From the IMG/VR virus record IMGVR_UViG_3300008261_000059, positions 1 through 64,000 of that record: a stretch of DNA of 64,000 nucleotides. The stretch is one strand, 5' to 3'. The stretch is from a virus. Below, piece after piece: positions 1 through 8,920 of this stretch. The position numbers and the translations under genes are program-made. A model generated the notes under the pieces. That model ran no database searches. It saw only the letters and a program-made list of their open reading frames with translations, and was not told the origin of the DNA. How positions within the stretch are numbered: the stretch's first letter is position 1; the number at the start of each line of letters is the position of its first letter.

Positions 1-384
1 GGTATTGTAATCGTATGTGCCACCAACTCTGGCAACAAAGTATCCATCATCATCGATGAAATAAGAAATTCTTCGAAAATCAAACCTGAACTGTTGATAT
101 TTATCAGCAGGGTGATTGGTATATGTTTTTTCTTCTGTAGTTTCTTCGACGTAATCAATTCCCTCCAAAAAGTCGGGATACTGACTGCCATCTGTTCTAT
201 AAAAATCACCAACTACATTGGAATCAGTTGATCTTACTTGTGTATAATAAAGCATTCCACTAGAATCTCTGCGAAGAGCGTGAATATACCAATCATTTTC
301 TTTTTTTAGAGTAGAAGTATCATTGAATGAATTACTTCCACTCGAAGAAGAAGATGTCATACTTCCGCTTAAGAACATTGTCAT
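1..384 (-). CDS. hypothetical virion-module protein, 3' end cut off by window
   Basis: The reading frame is open from an ATG at 384 to the window edge, giving 128 residues without a stop. The ATG overlaps the stop of the next gene upstream as ATGA (381-384), the coupling used throughout this module. The N-terminus is rich in serine and glycine, followed by a mixed acidic and aromatic stretch (WYIHALRRDSSG, then DYVEETTEEKTYTNHPADKY). I do not recognise the family. The position at the end of the fibre and baseplate cluster suggests a virion component, which is inference. Confidence 0.7.
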   Translation of the reverse strand, partial: MTMFLSGSMTSSSSSGSNSFNDTSTLKKENDWYIHALRRDSSGMLYYTQVRSTDSNVVGDFYRTDGSQYPDFLEGIDYVEETTEEKTYTNHPADKYQQFRFDFRRISYFIDDDGYFVARVGGTYDYNT

Positions 385-830
385 ACAGAGACCCTCCAGT
401 AAGTACCTTCCCAGATCAATTCGACACTAGCACCAGAAACATCACATACAAGTGGGGCATCAATTAACCCAGAAGCATTTTTAAATTTCTGATTATTTTG
501 AGTGACTACTATAAGATTATTTATGCTCCAGAAAGATTTTGAATCAAACAGACTAATATAGTCACCTGTGTTGATAAGAGTTGGTAAAGTTACTGAATAT
601 TCGGCATTAGTAGTATCTGCATGATATTTTGTATTTGCCTTTAATGTTGTTGCTGATGAAATAAGTGTATATCTTGCTTTTGATACTTCAAAACCACCAG
701 TTGTCAAACCATCATGGACTCTTATTACACTTTTATCCGTATCAACGGTAACTTCAGCCAAAGCACCAGTAAACGAAGCATGTTCTTGCTCAGTACCTTT
801 TCTGAGTTGAACTCGTTTTGTATTTGACAT
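381..830 (-). CDS. putative tail fibre / receptor-binding component with Mtd-N-like domain
   Basis: The protein has 149 residues. The first 50 follow the pattern of the phage major-tropism-determinant N-terminal domain: RVQLRKGTEQEHASFTG, then an AEVTVDT segment and RVHDGLTTGG. In known phages this short domain attaches fibre-like proteins to the tail. The remaining 100 residues look like a small beta-rich domain ending in a tryptophan-containing strand (ELIWEGTYWRVSV). The start ATG lies 23 bases downstream of a T4-like late promoter core at 853-860. The fibre role is inferred from the N-terminal pattern and the neighbours. Confidence 0.65.
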   Translation of the reverse strand: MSNTKRVQLRKGTEQEHASFTGALAEVTVDTDKSVIRVHDGLTTGGFEVSKARYTLISSATTLKANTKYHADTTNAEYSVTLPTLINTGDYISLFDSKSFWSINNLIVVTQNNQKFKNASGLIDAPLVCDVSGASVELIWEGTYWRVSV

Positions 831-852
831 TGATATAAAGATTGTATATCTT

Positions 853-860
853 TATTTATC
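853..860 (-). promoter_or_regulatory. T4-like late promoter core
   Basis: The minus strand reads GATAAATAAAGATATA, one mismatch from the T4 late -10 element TATAAATA. It sits 23 bases upstream of the ATG at 830, a distance repeated at 8722-8729 and 27055-27062. Confidence 0.5.
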
Positions 861-3800
861 AAATTATGTATATTCTTATTGGTTTTGGTGAATCAAATTC
901 AACATATCTATTTGTTGATATTCCATTAAATTGTGCTTGAGTAATTCCAACATAACCAGCACGTCCAAATGTTTCTTTAGATACACCAGATAGTCTAAAG
1001 AGTATTTGTGTTCTATCATAAGGAACAACTCTTGCGATACCTGCAGACTGGAATCCAAATATTCTTCCTGTTCCAAAATATGCTTCGGTATTCTTCTCGA
1101 CAGCATTTCCTGTGAACTTGAATAGATTTGTTGTTGGTGGTGAGAATGTAACTGATTCCGTCTTGCTGACAAATGCAAATAGTGAACCAGTACCAACATA
1201 AGTTGCTGGAAGTACGGATTCTTTTGCAGAACCAGTAATTTTGAATAGTCCACCAGTTGTACTGACAACTGCAGAAGATTCTGCAGCACCAATAAATCCG
1301 AATATACTTCCAGATCCAGCATAACTCTTACTCTTTCTTTCTTCGGCAGTTCCAACAAAGTCAAATAGTGTTGTTGAAATTGCTGGAGTGAAGGATACTC
1401 TTTCTGCACCACCACCAAAACCAAATAATGTTCCAGTAGTAGTCCAGTTTGTATTTCTTTCTGTTTTTGCTGCTCCACCAAACTTGAACAATGTAGTTGA
1501 AGTTGGGGGTACAACAGTAGAAGACTCCTGAGCACTGACAAAGATGACTTTGCCATTGATATCGAGAATTGAATCCCTGGTACGGAATCGAACAAGACCA
1601 GAACCAATATAAGATTCTGTATTCTTTTCTGCCGCAGATCCAGTAAACTTGAATAGTGTTGTTTTTGTCTCTGCAGAACTGGTTGTTTCTGTCTTGCTGA
1701 CAAACGTAAAGAGAGAACCAGTACCAATGTGAGTATAAAGATTGCGTACTATACCAGAACCAGTGATTCTGAATAGAGTCTTGAATTCTGGTAGTTTTCT
1801 GCCAATAGACTCTGCACCACCAGTAAATCCAAAGATGCGTCCAGAACCAACATAAGATTCTGTATTCTTCTCGATTGCAGAACCAAATATAGTTGTTTTT
1901 CCAGATCCAATATGCTTCAGTCTTGCAATTATATTTGCATTTCCAGAGAGTTTTGTCTCTGTTGAACCAGTATAAGATTCTACATTCTTCTCTACTGCAG
2001 ATCCAGTAAATCTGAATAGTGTTCCACTTACTGGTGGTCTGCTTGCCGCAACAGTTACTGAAGAATTTAAACCAAAGAGTGAACCAGTTCCGATATATGG
2101 TCTTGCTCTTGGTGTTTCAGCACTACCATTAATCGAAAGTTGTCCTTGACCAACGTGAACTGGTTTTGTTTGCGTTCTTGCATTTCCAGAAAGGGTAATG
2201 AAACCAGAACCAACTTCTCCGTAGATAAAGAATAGTGTGACAACACCAGTTGCTCTGAATAACGCACCATCAGTTTTTGGAACAACTGTGTTCCTTTCAA
2301 TTCCAGAGATATAACGTTGTTTTTCACGAGCATCAAGACCAGAAACTCTTTGTCTGAGATTGAATGTTCCTCCTCCAACTTCTGTTAGAGTGAATCCAAT
2401 TGCGGAAGAACCACCAAATCTGAATAGTGCTCCCTGTGGGAGCAGTGAACCAGAAACAACAGAAGTTGAACTGTCGAATGTAAAGAGTGAACCAGAACCA
2501 ACATAAGATTCTGTATTTCTCTCGTCTGCAGATCCAGTAAACTTGAAGAGACCTGTTGAAACCTTGGTTGCTGCAGAAGACTCGGTAGAACTGATGAAGG
2601 TAAAGAGTGAACCAGTACCAACATAAGATTCTGTATTCTTCTCAATTGCATTTCCTGCAAACTTGAAGAGACCTGTTGTTGATGGAGCATTTGATTTGAC
2701 TTCTGATGCACCAGTGAATGCAAAGATGCGTCCAGTACCAACATAAGATTCTGTATTCTTCTCAATTGCATTTCCTGCAAACTTGAAGAGTACTGTTGCA
2801 ACAAGAGAACTTGAGGTAGATTCTGCTGCTCCAGTAAACGCAAAGATACGACCAGAACCAATATGTGGTGCGGGAGTAATTGCTTGCGGAGAAGATCCAA
2901 AGAACTTGAAGAGACCTGTTGCTGATGGAGCATTGGACTTGACTTCTGTTTTGGTTCCAAATGCGAAGAGTGAACCAGAACCAACATAGGATTCTGTATT
3001 CTTGATATTTGTTGCTGCACCAAATAAGGTAATAGTACCAGAACCAATATGTGGTTCTTGAGTAATAGATTCTTGACCACCAACAATTGCAAAGAGAGAT
3101 CCAGAACCAACATGAACTAAACCAAAACCTATAGTTGCAGAACTAATTCTGGTTATTTGTAGGTTTCCACTACCATTATATCCAAATGATCTATATGCAG
3201 GTATTGGTGTCGAGAATACTTTTACTCGACCAGTACCAAAGTAGGATTCTGTATTTCTTTCTGTTGCAGTTCCAAATAATGTAATTCCACCAGAACCAAT
3301 ATGTGGTTCTTGAGTAATAGATTCTTGACCACCAACAATTGCAAACAGTGAACCAGAACCAACATGAGATAGAGATGCTTTTAACTGGGAAGAACCAAGG
3401 AACTTGAATAGTCCAGTTGTTTCTTGTGCAGATAGTCTTGTCTCTGAAGCACCAGTAAATGCATATAATGTTCCAGAACCAACATGAGATAGTGCTGCTT
3501 GTACTGATGCCTTATTATCACTAAATCTAAATCTTCCATATGGGAAGATATTTTCATTGTCAGTAATATAACCATAATTAACTTTTTGTTGACCATAATT
3601 AGTTGGTTCACTTATGAATCCATAATCATCTTCAGAAGTATAATTATCAGCAACAAATCCATAATCAAGTCCATCAATAGTTACTACAGAAGATTCGTTG
3701 TAGTCATAAGTGACTTTTTCTGCATGACCAACAAATCCAAATAGTGAACCAGAACCAATATAGGATTCTGCATTCTTCTGGACTGCAGAACCAAAGAATT

Positions 3801-5172
3801 TAAATAGACCTGTTGTTGATTTTACTAGTGCTCTTGCTTCTCCAGAACCAGTAAATGCATATAATGTTCCAGAACCAATATGTGGTGCAGGAACGATAGA
3901 TTGACCAGCAGAACCAGAAATCTTAATATCCGATTTTTTGATTTCTGTTTTTTCTGCAGTTGCTTTTGATATTGCTGTCCCAACAAATCCAAATAGTGAA
4001 CCAGAACCAATTTGTGATAAAGATGCTTTTGGTTCTGAGTTTCCAAATATAGTGAATTTTCCAACACCAATGTGTTTTGGTAAAATGAATAAACGAGCAT
4101 TTCCAAATATGGAAATTGTTCCAGTGGTAGTTTGATTTGGTGAGAATACAATTCCAGTATCGGAACTTAATTTTAACTTACCAAATGGTAATCTTGTATC
4201 ATTATCGGTAATATAACCATAATCAATCTTATTCCATGGTTTTTGTGGACTTGGTTCTTCACTTATTAGTCCAAAGTCATCTTCAGAAGTGTAATTATCG
4301 GTAACAAATCCATAATCAAGTCCTTCTGGTCTTATTACTGATGATTCATTATAGTCATAAGTTACTCTTTCTGCATGTCCAACGAATCCAAATAGGGAAC
4401 CAGAACCAACATAAGATTCTCCATTCTTTTCTGTAGCAGAACCAGAGAATCTAAAGATATTTGTTTCTGACTTCGTAATGATAACTCTTGATAGTCCAGC
4501 ACCAGTAAATGCAGAGAATAGTCCAGTGCTGGAATAATTTCCTCTTGAGAATGCATCAAAAGCACCACCAAAAACACGAATGCGGAGTTTTGCTTCTGGT
4601 GGTGTATTTGTTGTAGATTTTGCTGCTCCATTGAATCCAAACAAAGCACCAGAACCATACTGATACGCAGTTCTGGTGCTTTGAGAATATCCAAATGGTC
4701 GAATTCTTCCTGAACCAATATGTATTGGTAATACGTAAATTTTTGCCTTTCCACTGACAAGGAAAGTTAAACCACCAACACTATTCCTTACCAGACTTAC
4801 ATCTGCAAACTCTGTAGAAATAGATAATTTTCCAAATGGTGTCGATGCCGATATAATTGTAATTGTACCGTAATCGAAAATTTGAGAACGACTTACTATG
4901 GAATCAGTTACGTCACCAAAATCATCATAATATGAAACTAAATCCGAAATTAGACCATAATCTTCACTCTCAAATGAAACAATGGCAGATTCATTATATG
5001 AATATGCTCTTTGTTCTTCTAGTTCTTCTGAATGGGAAGAAATTTTAAAGTCTGGATCTCCTATAAAAGTAAAATCCGACAACAAAACTGAGGAGTAGTT
5101 GCTAATGATTTCATTAGCATAACGACTAATCCTATGGCTGTCAGATCCAGTTGTATAGGAGAATATGGCCAT
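859..5172 (-). CDS. giant repeat-built virion protein (about 50 GxGxLFxFxGxA units)
   Basis: The protein has 1437 residues and I do not recognise a catalytic domain. The first 130 residues are not repetitive. After that I count roughly 50 units of 20-35 residues in two alternating types: one like YVGSGSLFGFVGHAE and one like TTGLFKFFGSA, often joined by EKNTESY linkers. Interspersed are three copies of an acidic DYG-x-ITD / SEDDFG motif. The pattern of alternating hydrophobic and glycine residues suggests a long beta-structured rod or fibre. The start overlaps the preceding stop as TGATG at 5172. Location among fibre and baseplate genes supports a virion role. Several repeat units are identical at the DNA level, so copy number could vary between isolates. 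Confidence 0.75.
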   Translation of the reverse strand: MAIFSYTTGSDSHRISRYANEIISNYSSVLLSDFTFIGDPDFKISSHSEELEEQRAYSYNESAIVSFESEDYGLISDLVSYYDDFGDVTDSIVSRSQIFDYGTITIISASTPFGKLSISTEFADVSLVRNSVGGLTFLVSGKAKIYVLPIHIGSGRIRPFGYSQSTRTAYQYGSGALFGFNGAAKSTTNTPPEAKLRIRVFGGAFDAFSRGNYSSTGLFSAFTGAGLSRVIITKSETNIFRFSGSATEKNGESYVGSGSLFGFVGHAERVTYDYNESSVIRPEGLDYGFVTDNYTSEDDFGLISEEPSPQKPWNKIDYGYITDNDTRLPFGKLKLSSDTGIVFSPNQTTTGTISIFGNARLFILPKHIGVGKFTIFGNSEPKASLSQIGSGSLFGFVGTAISKATAEKTEIKKSDIKISGSAGQSIVPAPHIGSGTLYAFTGSGEARALVKSTTGLFKFFGSAVQKNAESYIGSGSLFGFVGHAEKVTYDYNESSVVTIDGLDYGFVADNYTSEDDYGFISEPTNYGQQKVNYGYITDNENIFPYGRFRFSDNKASVQAALSHVGSGTLYAFTGASETRLSAQETTGLFKFLGSSQLKASLSHVGSGSLFAIVGGQESITQEPHIGSGGITLFGTATERNTESYFGTGRVKVFSTPIPAYRSFGYNGSGNLQITRISSATIGFGLVHVGSGSLFAIVGGQESITQEPHIGSGTITLFGAATNIKNTESYVGSGSLFAFGTKTEVKSNAPSATGLFKFFGSSPQAITPAPHIGSGRIFAFTGAAESTSSSLVATVLFKFAGNAIEKNTESYVGTGRIFAFTGASEVKSNAPSTTGLFKFAGNAIEKNTESYVGTGSLFTFISSTESSAATKVSTGLFKFTGSADERNTESYVGSGSLFTFDSSTSVVSGSLLPQGALFRFGGSSAIGFTLTEVGGGTFNLRQRVSGLDAREKQRYISGIERNTVVPKTDGALFRATGVVTLFFIYGEVGSGFITLSGNARTQTKPVHVGQGQLSINGSAETPRARPYIGTGSLFGLNSSVTVAASRPPVSGTLFRFTGSAVEKNVESYTGSTETKLSGNANIIARLKHIGSGKTTIFGSAIEKNTESYVGSGRIFGFTGGAESIGRKLPEFKTLFRITGSGIVRNLYTHIGTGSLFTFVSKTETTSSAETKTTLFKFTGSAAEKNTESYIGSGLVRFRTRDSILDINGKVIFVSAQESSTVVPPTSTTLFKFGGAAKTERNTNWTTTGTLFGFGGGAERVSFTPAISTTLFDFVGTAEERKSKSYAGSGSIFGFIGAAESSAVVSTTGGLFKITGSAKESVLPATYVGTGSLFAFVSKTESVTFSPPTTNLFKFTGNAVEKNTEAYFGTGRIFGFQSAGIARVVPYDRTQILFRLSGVSKETFGRAGYVGITQAQFNGISTNRYVEFDSPKPIRIYII
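2612..2790 (-). repeat. 59-bp perfect direct repeat inside the repeat protein
   Basis: Positions 2612-2670 and 2732-2790 are identical over 59 bases, offset by 120 bases (40 codons). They encode the NAIEKNTESYVGTG type of linker and unit. Such exact in-frame repeats allow in-frame expansion or contraction by recombination. Confidence 0.9.
3037..3345 (-). repeat. 57-bp perfect direct repeat inside the repeat protein
   Basis: Positions 3037-3093 and 3289-3345 are identical over 57 bases, offset by 252 bases (84 codons). They encode the LFAIVGGQESITQEPHIGSG type of unit. The period is again a multiple of three. Confidence 0.9.
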
Positions 5173-6143
5173 CAGTTAATTTTAAACACCTCCATCTTCG
5201 TCCATGAACCATCAACAGTTCCTCTAACAGTTTGACTGGTTGGATTTGAAGTATAAACTGTAAAATCAATATAATCTGTTGTTCCGTTCATTGTGACAAT
5301 TCCACAGACAGTTTGACTATATGAAAAAGTTGTTATCCCAACTTGATGTAATGCAAATGTAGTTCCATTTTTTCTTAGTTGAATATTTGATTGATTATTT
5401 GTTACAGTTCCTGCTTGCCAGTTCATCATTGCATCAACACGATAAGTTCCTGCAACGGTTGGTGTGGTACGAGTTGTAATTCCACTGTACCAACCATTAC
5501 TATCACTTGTTGCAGTAAAAACAATTAAAGTGTCAACACCTGTAGTAACAGTTTGATCTGTTGTTCTTGCAAGTTTTACATAATAATTTCCAGGTGCATT
5601 GAGATTACCAGTGATTGTTGTGGCACCAGAAACACTTAACTGATTTGTAAAAGTAGTTCCAGTGACTGTTACACCAGTGCCAAGAGTTTCAAACTTTTTA
5701 GAGTTATCAAAATAAAGTTCTACAGAACCATTAGTATTAAATTTTGCTTTATTCTCAGTATATGAAAGATCGGTGATAATTAAACTATTATCACCAGCAA
5801 TATAAAGATCACCAGTTCCAGAATCTGCAATAGCACTTATGGATCCATTGTGTCCAATATACAAATCACCACTATTACCAAAATATCCAAACACATTGTC
5901 TGCAAAGTAAGCAGAAGTCCCAAAACTTACGGACCCAGTGAATGTAGAAAAACCAGTGACTTGCAGTTGAGTGACTGAACTGATACCACCTATGACACTT
6001 GTAGATACTCCAGAGGTTGCTGCATAACCAGCAGTAATAACATAAGTAGGAGTTCCCAACCCAACAACGTCTAGTGCAAGATTATTAATCTCAACACGTT
6101 GCTGTTCGAAGGTATAATTTGGACCGACATAACGTAATGTCAT
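5172..6143 (-). CDS. tail fibre-like protein with C-terminal C1q/TNF-like domain
   Basis: The protein has 323 residues. The first 150 resemble the shaft segments common in cyanophage fibre proteins, with phrases such as GDLYIGHNG and VELYFDNSKKFETLGTGV. Residues from about 185 to the end resemble a C1q-like jelly roll: a YYVKLARTTDQTV strand, an AGTYRVDAMMNW segment, an IQLRKNGT segment, then a closing VDGSWTKMEVFKIN. A ribosome-binding site, AGGAG, precedes the ATG at 6143. The upstream gene ends in a terminator at 6157-6196, so this gene begins a separate unit with 859-5172 and 381-830. A receptor-contact or fibre-tip role is inference. Confidence 0.7.
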   Translation of the reverse strand: MTLRYVGPNYTFEQQRVEINNLALDVVGLGTPTYVITAGYAATSGVSTSVIGGISSVTQLQVTGFSTFTGSVSFGTSAYFADNVFGYFGNSGDLYIGHNGSISAIADSGTGDLYIAGDNSLIITDLSYTENKAKFNTNGSVELYFDNSKKFETLGTGVTVTGTTFTNQLSVSGATTITGNLNAPGNYYVKLARTTDQTVTTGVDTLIVFTATSDSNGWYSGITTRTTPTVAGTYRVDAMMNWQAGTVTNNQSNIQLRKNGTTFALHQVGITTFSYSQTVCGIVTMNGTTDYIDFTVYTSNPTSQTVRGTVDGSWTKMEVFKIN

Positions 6144-6156
6144 ATTAATCTCCTAC

Positions 6157-6196
6157 CTTAAAAAAATAGGAGGGATTACTTTTGCAACCCCTCCAT
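6157..6196 (-). terminator. rho-independent terminator
   Basis: On the minus strand GGAGGG and CCCTCC form a 6-bp GC-rich stem around a 14-base loop, followed by TATTTTTTT. It lies between the stop at 6220 and the start at 6143. Confidence 0.8.
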
Positions 6197-6219
6197 AATA
6201 AAGATATAATTTTGAAAAA

Positions 6220-7599
6220 TCAGTCGAGGCTGATATTTAGAGTAACCTTAATTTGGTCTCCGTTGTTCTGAATGTTGTAAGGACCGTTTGTAAATCTTTC
6301 AGCAAACATGATGCTACTGTAAAGAGTAGCACTTCCAACACCAGCAAGTGCTGGAGTCGTTCTGAATACGTCTGTTCCAACAGTCTCAAAGATTGTATAT
6401 GTTGATGAAGCAGTTGTTGTATTTCCTGTTCCTGCTGCGATATAAATTACATCTCCAGGAACTAGTCCGTGACTTGGTGCAGTTACTTGGCTGCAGTTGA
6501 AGAATACAGTAGCACCAGTAGCAGCCTGAATGTTATTTACCAGGTTGTTGCTTAGGTAAACAATTCTTTCACGTTCATCAAAACCAGTTACTAAAGTTCC
6601 TTCTGGGAGTGCATTAACTTCCCCAACAACGTTTCCATGAGTGACTGCCATACCTACAGTGATGTTTTCTCCAACATTTTCTGTAAATGTAACGATTCCA
6701 GCTACTGTTGTTGTATTTCCTTTATCTAATACAATAGTATTTGTGCCAGCAACACCAACAACTCTTGCGTTTGGTGCGATTCCAGTACCAACTACTCTTT
6801 GGTTAGTGGTGATTCCAGTTGGAGCATCAACTTCAACTACAAATGAACCAGTTGAACCAACACCAGTTGGACTATATTTCTTATCAAATAAGGTAATATA
6901 GTTTCTACCAATGGTTCCTGTTGTTTGGGTTTTTGCTACTGCTACAGCAGTTGAAACAGTTGCAGCATCTTGAACCCCATGAATTTCAACAGGCATATTA
7001 TTTGCTCTTACCAAGTAGTAACCATACTGGTTATTGGCAGCAGAGCTGAATGTAAATGTTTGCTCTGGGTATGAAGCAGTAGTTGTTCCTCTACCAAATT
7101 CCAATGATTGGTTTAGGAAAGTTCCTGTATTTGGAACAGTAAGAACGATTGTATTTCCATCAATAGCAGCAACTGTAGCACGAGTTCCAACACCACCACC
7201 AGAAACGTAGTGACCAACTGCAATATTTGTTGTTGATGATACAGTAATTGTGTACTGGTTTACAGTTCCAGAACCGTTTGTGGTAACAATTGGAGTGGTG
7301 ATTGTTCTAACATTCCACAAGTTTCCATTTAGCAGAATGCCAAATTGTTCTGTATAGTCTTGATCAAATCTATTATTGATTACTCTTGGATATCCATTGG
7401 ATGGGTCAGTTCCATAACCAATGTTGCCAGAAGCATCATATGGTTCATAAAACTTATTTTGAGCAGGAACATCAGATTCCGCTGGGGTTGTGTCACTTGA
7501 ATATAATTTAAGAATTAAATTCCTTGGAATTTCGTGACTACTATTTACAAGATATCTTAGGGATTGAAGTTCGCCACAATCTGGAACTAATAGTGCCAT
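6220..7599 (-). CDS. virion structural protein (fibre or baseplate associated)
   Basis: The protein has 459 residues and starts with ALLVPDCGELQSLRYLVN, a beginning I associate with structural proteins of T4-like cyanophages. The central part is low-complexity beta-rich sequence full of Thr, Val and Gly (for example TTNGSGTVNQYTITVSSTTN). The C-terminus is more ordered, with ERFTNGPYNIQNNGDQIKVT. The gene has an exact T4 late promoter at 7641-7648, an AGGAG ribosome-binding site, and a terminator after the stop, so it looks monocistronic. I cannot assign a T4 homologue. Confidence 0.7.
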   Translation of the reverse strand: MALLVPDCGELQSLRYLVNSSHEIPRNLILKLYSSDTTPAESDVPAQNKFYEPYDASGNIGYGTDPSNGYPRVINNRFDQDYTEQFGILLNGNLWNVRTITTPIVTTNGSGTVNQYTITVSSTTNIAVGHYVSGGGVGTRATVAAIDGNTIVLTVPNTGTFLNQSLEFGRGTTTASYPEQTFTFSSAANNQYGYYLVRANNMPVEIHGVQDAATVSTAVAVAKTQTTGTIGRNYITLFDKKYSPTGVGSTGSFVVEVDAPTGITTNQRVVGTGIAPNARVVGVAGTNTIVLDKGNTTTVAGIVTFTENVGENITVGMAVTHGNVVGEVNALPEGTLVTGFDERERIVYLSNNLVNNIQAATGATVFFNCSQVTAPSHGLVPGDVIYIAAGTGNTTTASSTYTIFETVGTDVFRTTPALAGVGSATLYSSIMFAERFTNGPYNIQNNGDQIKVTLNISLD

Positions 7600-7640
7600 T
7601 GATAATGTCTCCTGACTCGTTATAAATTACTTTATATTCT

Positions 7641-7648
7641 TATTTATA
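7641..7648 (-). promoter_or_regulatory. T4-type late promoter, exact TATAAATA
   Basis: The minus strand reads TATAAATA, the exact T4 late consensus, followed by AGAATATAAAG. It lies 42 bases upstream of the ATG at 7599. In T4 such sites are read by RNA polymerase carrying gp55 and gp33; those factors are not in this window. Confidence 0.7.
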
Positions 7649-7660
7649 TATTACTAAAAA

Positions 7661-8368
7661 TCAAATTTTTAGTTTCAAAAATACGGAACACCTTTGTATT
7701 CCGACACAACTCAATACTTCAAATCTTAAAACATCACCAAGTTCTAATGTTTTTGACCATGTTGTAAGATTATCGTCTTTATTTTTATTTTGATTATTTA
7801 GGATGGGGTATTCATTTCCCACAATAGAAGAAAAATTATTCGGAAAATTAGTATAAGATGATTTTTCAATGTCAAATGCTATTGTTCCTGTTGTTTCTGA
7901 TAATATTGTCCATGATTCTAAAGTCCCAGTCACATCTAAAGTTAAATATCCTTTATTTCCTGGAGCAATGTCCTGAGACCCATTATCAACCATAAAAACA
8001 ATGGTTCTTGTTAAATCTGCCGTTGTTTGTAGAGCTATTCCAGAAAAATTTGATCCAGATACTGGTGGATTTGTAAAATATAAAGTATTTCCAGATACTT
8101 GATAATCAACGATTGGTCTTAAAACTATTCCATTAATTGAAATTACTAATTGTTGCTCATTCGCTGGTGTATATGGTTGACCATTTACTGTCAATAAAAA
8201 AGATGTAGTAGACCCATTAAATTGTAATGATATATTATCCAATATCAAATTAGTATATTGAATACTTCTTAGAGGTGCCTCATAATTTACACCAATGTTA
8301 TATTGGTCCTCTTGGACCAAATTGACATTAAAATTAGGAGACGATACTACTACATCGTAGTTGCTCAT
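7661..8368 (-). CDS. virion protein with cyanophage beta-domain
   Basis: The protein has 235 residues. Residues about 45-110 form a domain shared with other structural proteins of this phage: a strand, then QQLVISINGIVLRP, then YQVSGNTLYFTNPP. The related segment in the 1574-aa protein reads NNLFVFINDVLQEP. The C-terminal half continues as beta-rich sequence and ends in a cysteine-containing hydrophobic strand. The start overlaps the stop of 8365-8700 by four bases, so the two are translationally coupled. Structural role is inferred from the shared domain and location. Confidence 0.65.
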   Translation of the reverse strand: MSNYDVVVSSPNFNVNLVQEDQYNIGVNYEAPLRSIQYTNLILDNISLQFNGSTTSFLLTVNGQPYTPANEQQLVISINGIVLRPIVDYQVSGNTLYFTNPPVSGSNFSGIALQTTADLTRTIVFMVDNGSQDIAPGNKGYLTLDVTGTLESWTILSETTGTIAFDIEKSSYTNFPNNFSSIVGNEYPILNNQNKNKDDNLTTWSKTLELGDVLRFEVLSCVGIQRCSVFLKLKI

Positions 8369-8700
8369 ATACTAACTCCAGGAGTAACTAAAAGACTTCC
8401 TTGAACAACTCTTGTATTATAATTTGATGGAGATGTAATTACAACATCATAAACATATCTTCCACCTTCCATTAGTGAAGTTTCCGTTTTTGCCATTGAA
8501 ACCATTATTTTTCCCTGTGTTCTATCGGGAAAAGAAATAGTAAATGGATATGTTTTTGATGAATAAGGGCTCTTTTTGATATAACTTATTGCAGTATAGT
8601 TGAATAAGTTCAATCTTGAACCATTTTCATTATAAATCGTAAAGGTACTTTGAAAATCTGCACCTTGCTCTAAAACGAGATTTATAATCTTAGCAGACAT
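8365..8700 (-). CDS. small virion protein, BppU-N-like fold suspected
   Basis: The protein has 111 residues. The opening KIINLVLEQGADFQSTFTI, followed by a LFNYTAISYIKKS segment, resembles the short immunoglobulin-like N-terminal domain seen in baseplate upper proteins and small cyanophage structural proteins. It ends in VVQGSLLVTPGVS. A late promoter core lies 22 bases upstream of the ATG. The fold is inferred by eye. Confidence 0.6.
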   Translation of the reverse strand: MSAKIINLVLEQGADFQSTFTIYNENGSRLNLFNYTAISYIKKSPYSSKTYPFTISFPDRTQGKIMVSMAKTETSLMEGGRYVYDVVITSPSNYNTRVVQGSLLVTPGVSI

Positions 8701-8716
8701 TGCAAGAAGTTACTTT

Positions 8717-8920
8717 TTAGTTATTTATCCTTTCTACCAATAATTTTAGGCAATCTTTTATTTCTTGGATATCTGATTTTATGTTATCCAATTCTTCCCG
8801 TTCTTGTATTTTTCTATTTTTTATTTTCATATACTCATTGTATTCGTGTTCATTGCAATTCAAAACTGCATTGGTCTCTTCATCTCTAAAGAGACCATTA
8901 CTATCTTTTATGGGTATCAT
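8717..8920 (-). CDS. small coiled-coil protein
   Basis: The protein has 67 residues. The first third reads IPIKDSNGLFRDEETNAVL and is followed by a charged helix (about residues 25-65) with heptad spacing, ending in IQEIKDCLKLLVERI. It starts four bases inside the end of the 2516-aa gene. Small coiled-coil proteins between baseplate genes are often assembly or trimerisation factors; that is inference. Confidence 0.6.
   Translation of the reverse strand: MIPIKDSNGLFRDEETNAVLNCNEHEYNEYMKIKNRKIQEREELDNIKSDIQEIKDCLKLLVERINN
8722..8729 (-). promoter_or_regulatory. T4-like late promoter core
   Basis: The minus strand reads GATAAATAACTAAAAAG. It is 22 bases upstream of the ATG at 8700 and overlaps the 3' end of the gene at 8717-8920. 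Confidence 0.5.

Noticed and set aside
876-1727. 283-codon minus-strand frame and similar Leu/Val/Gln-rich frames
   Set aside because: These are out-of-frame readings of the repeat protein at 859-5172; the low-complexity Leu-Val-Leu pattern comes from shifted GSG repeats.
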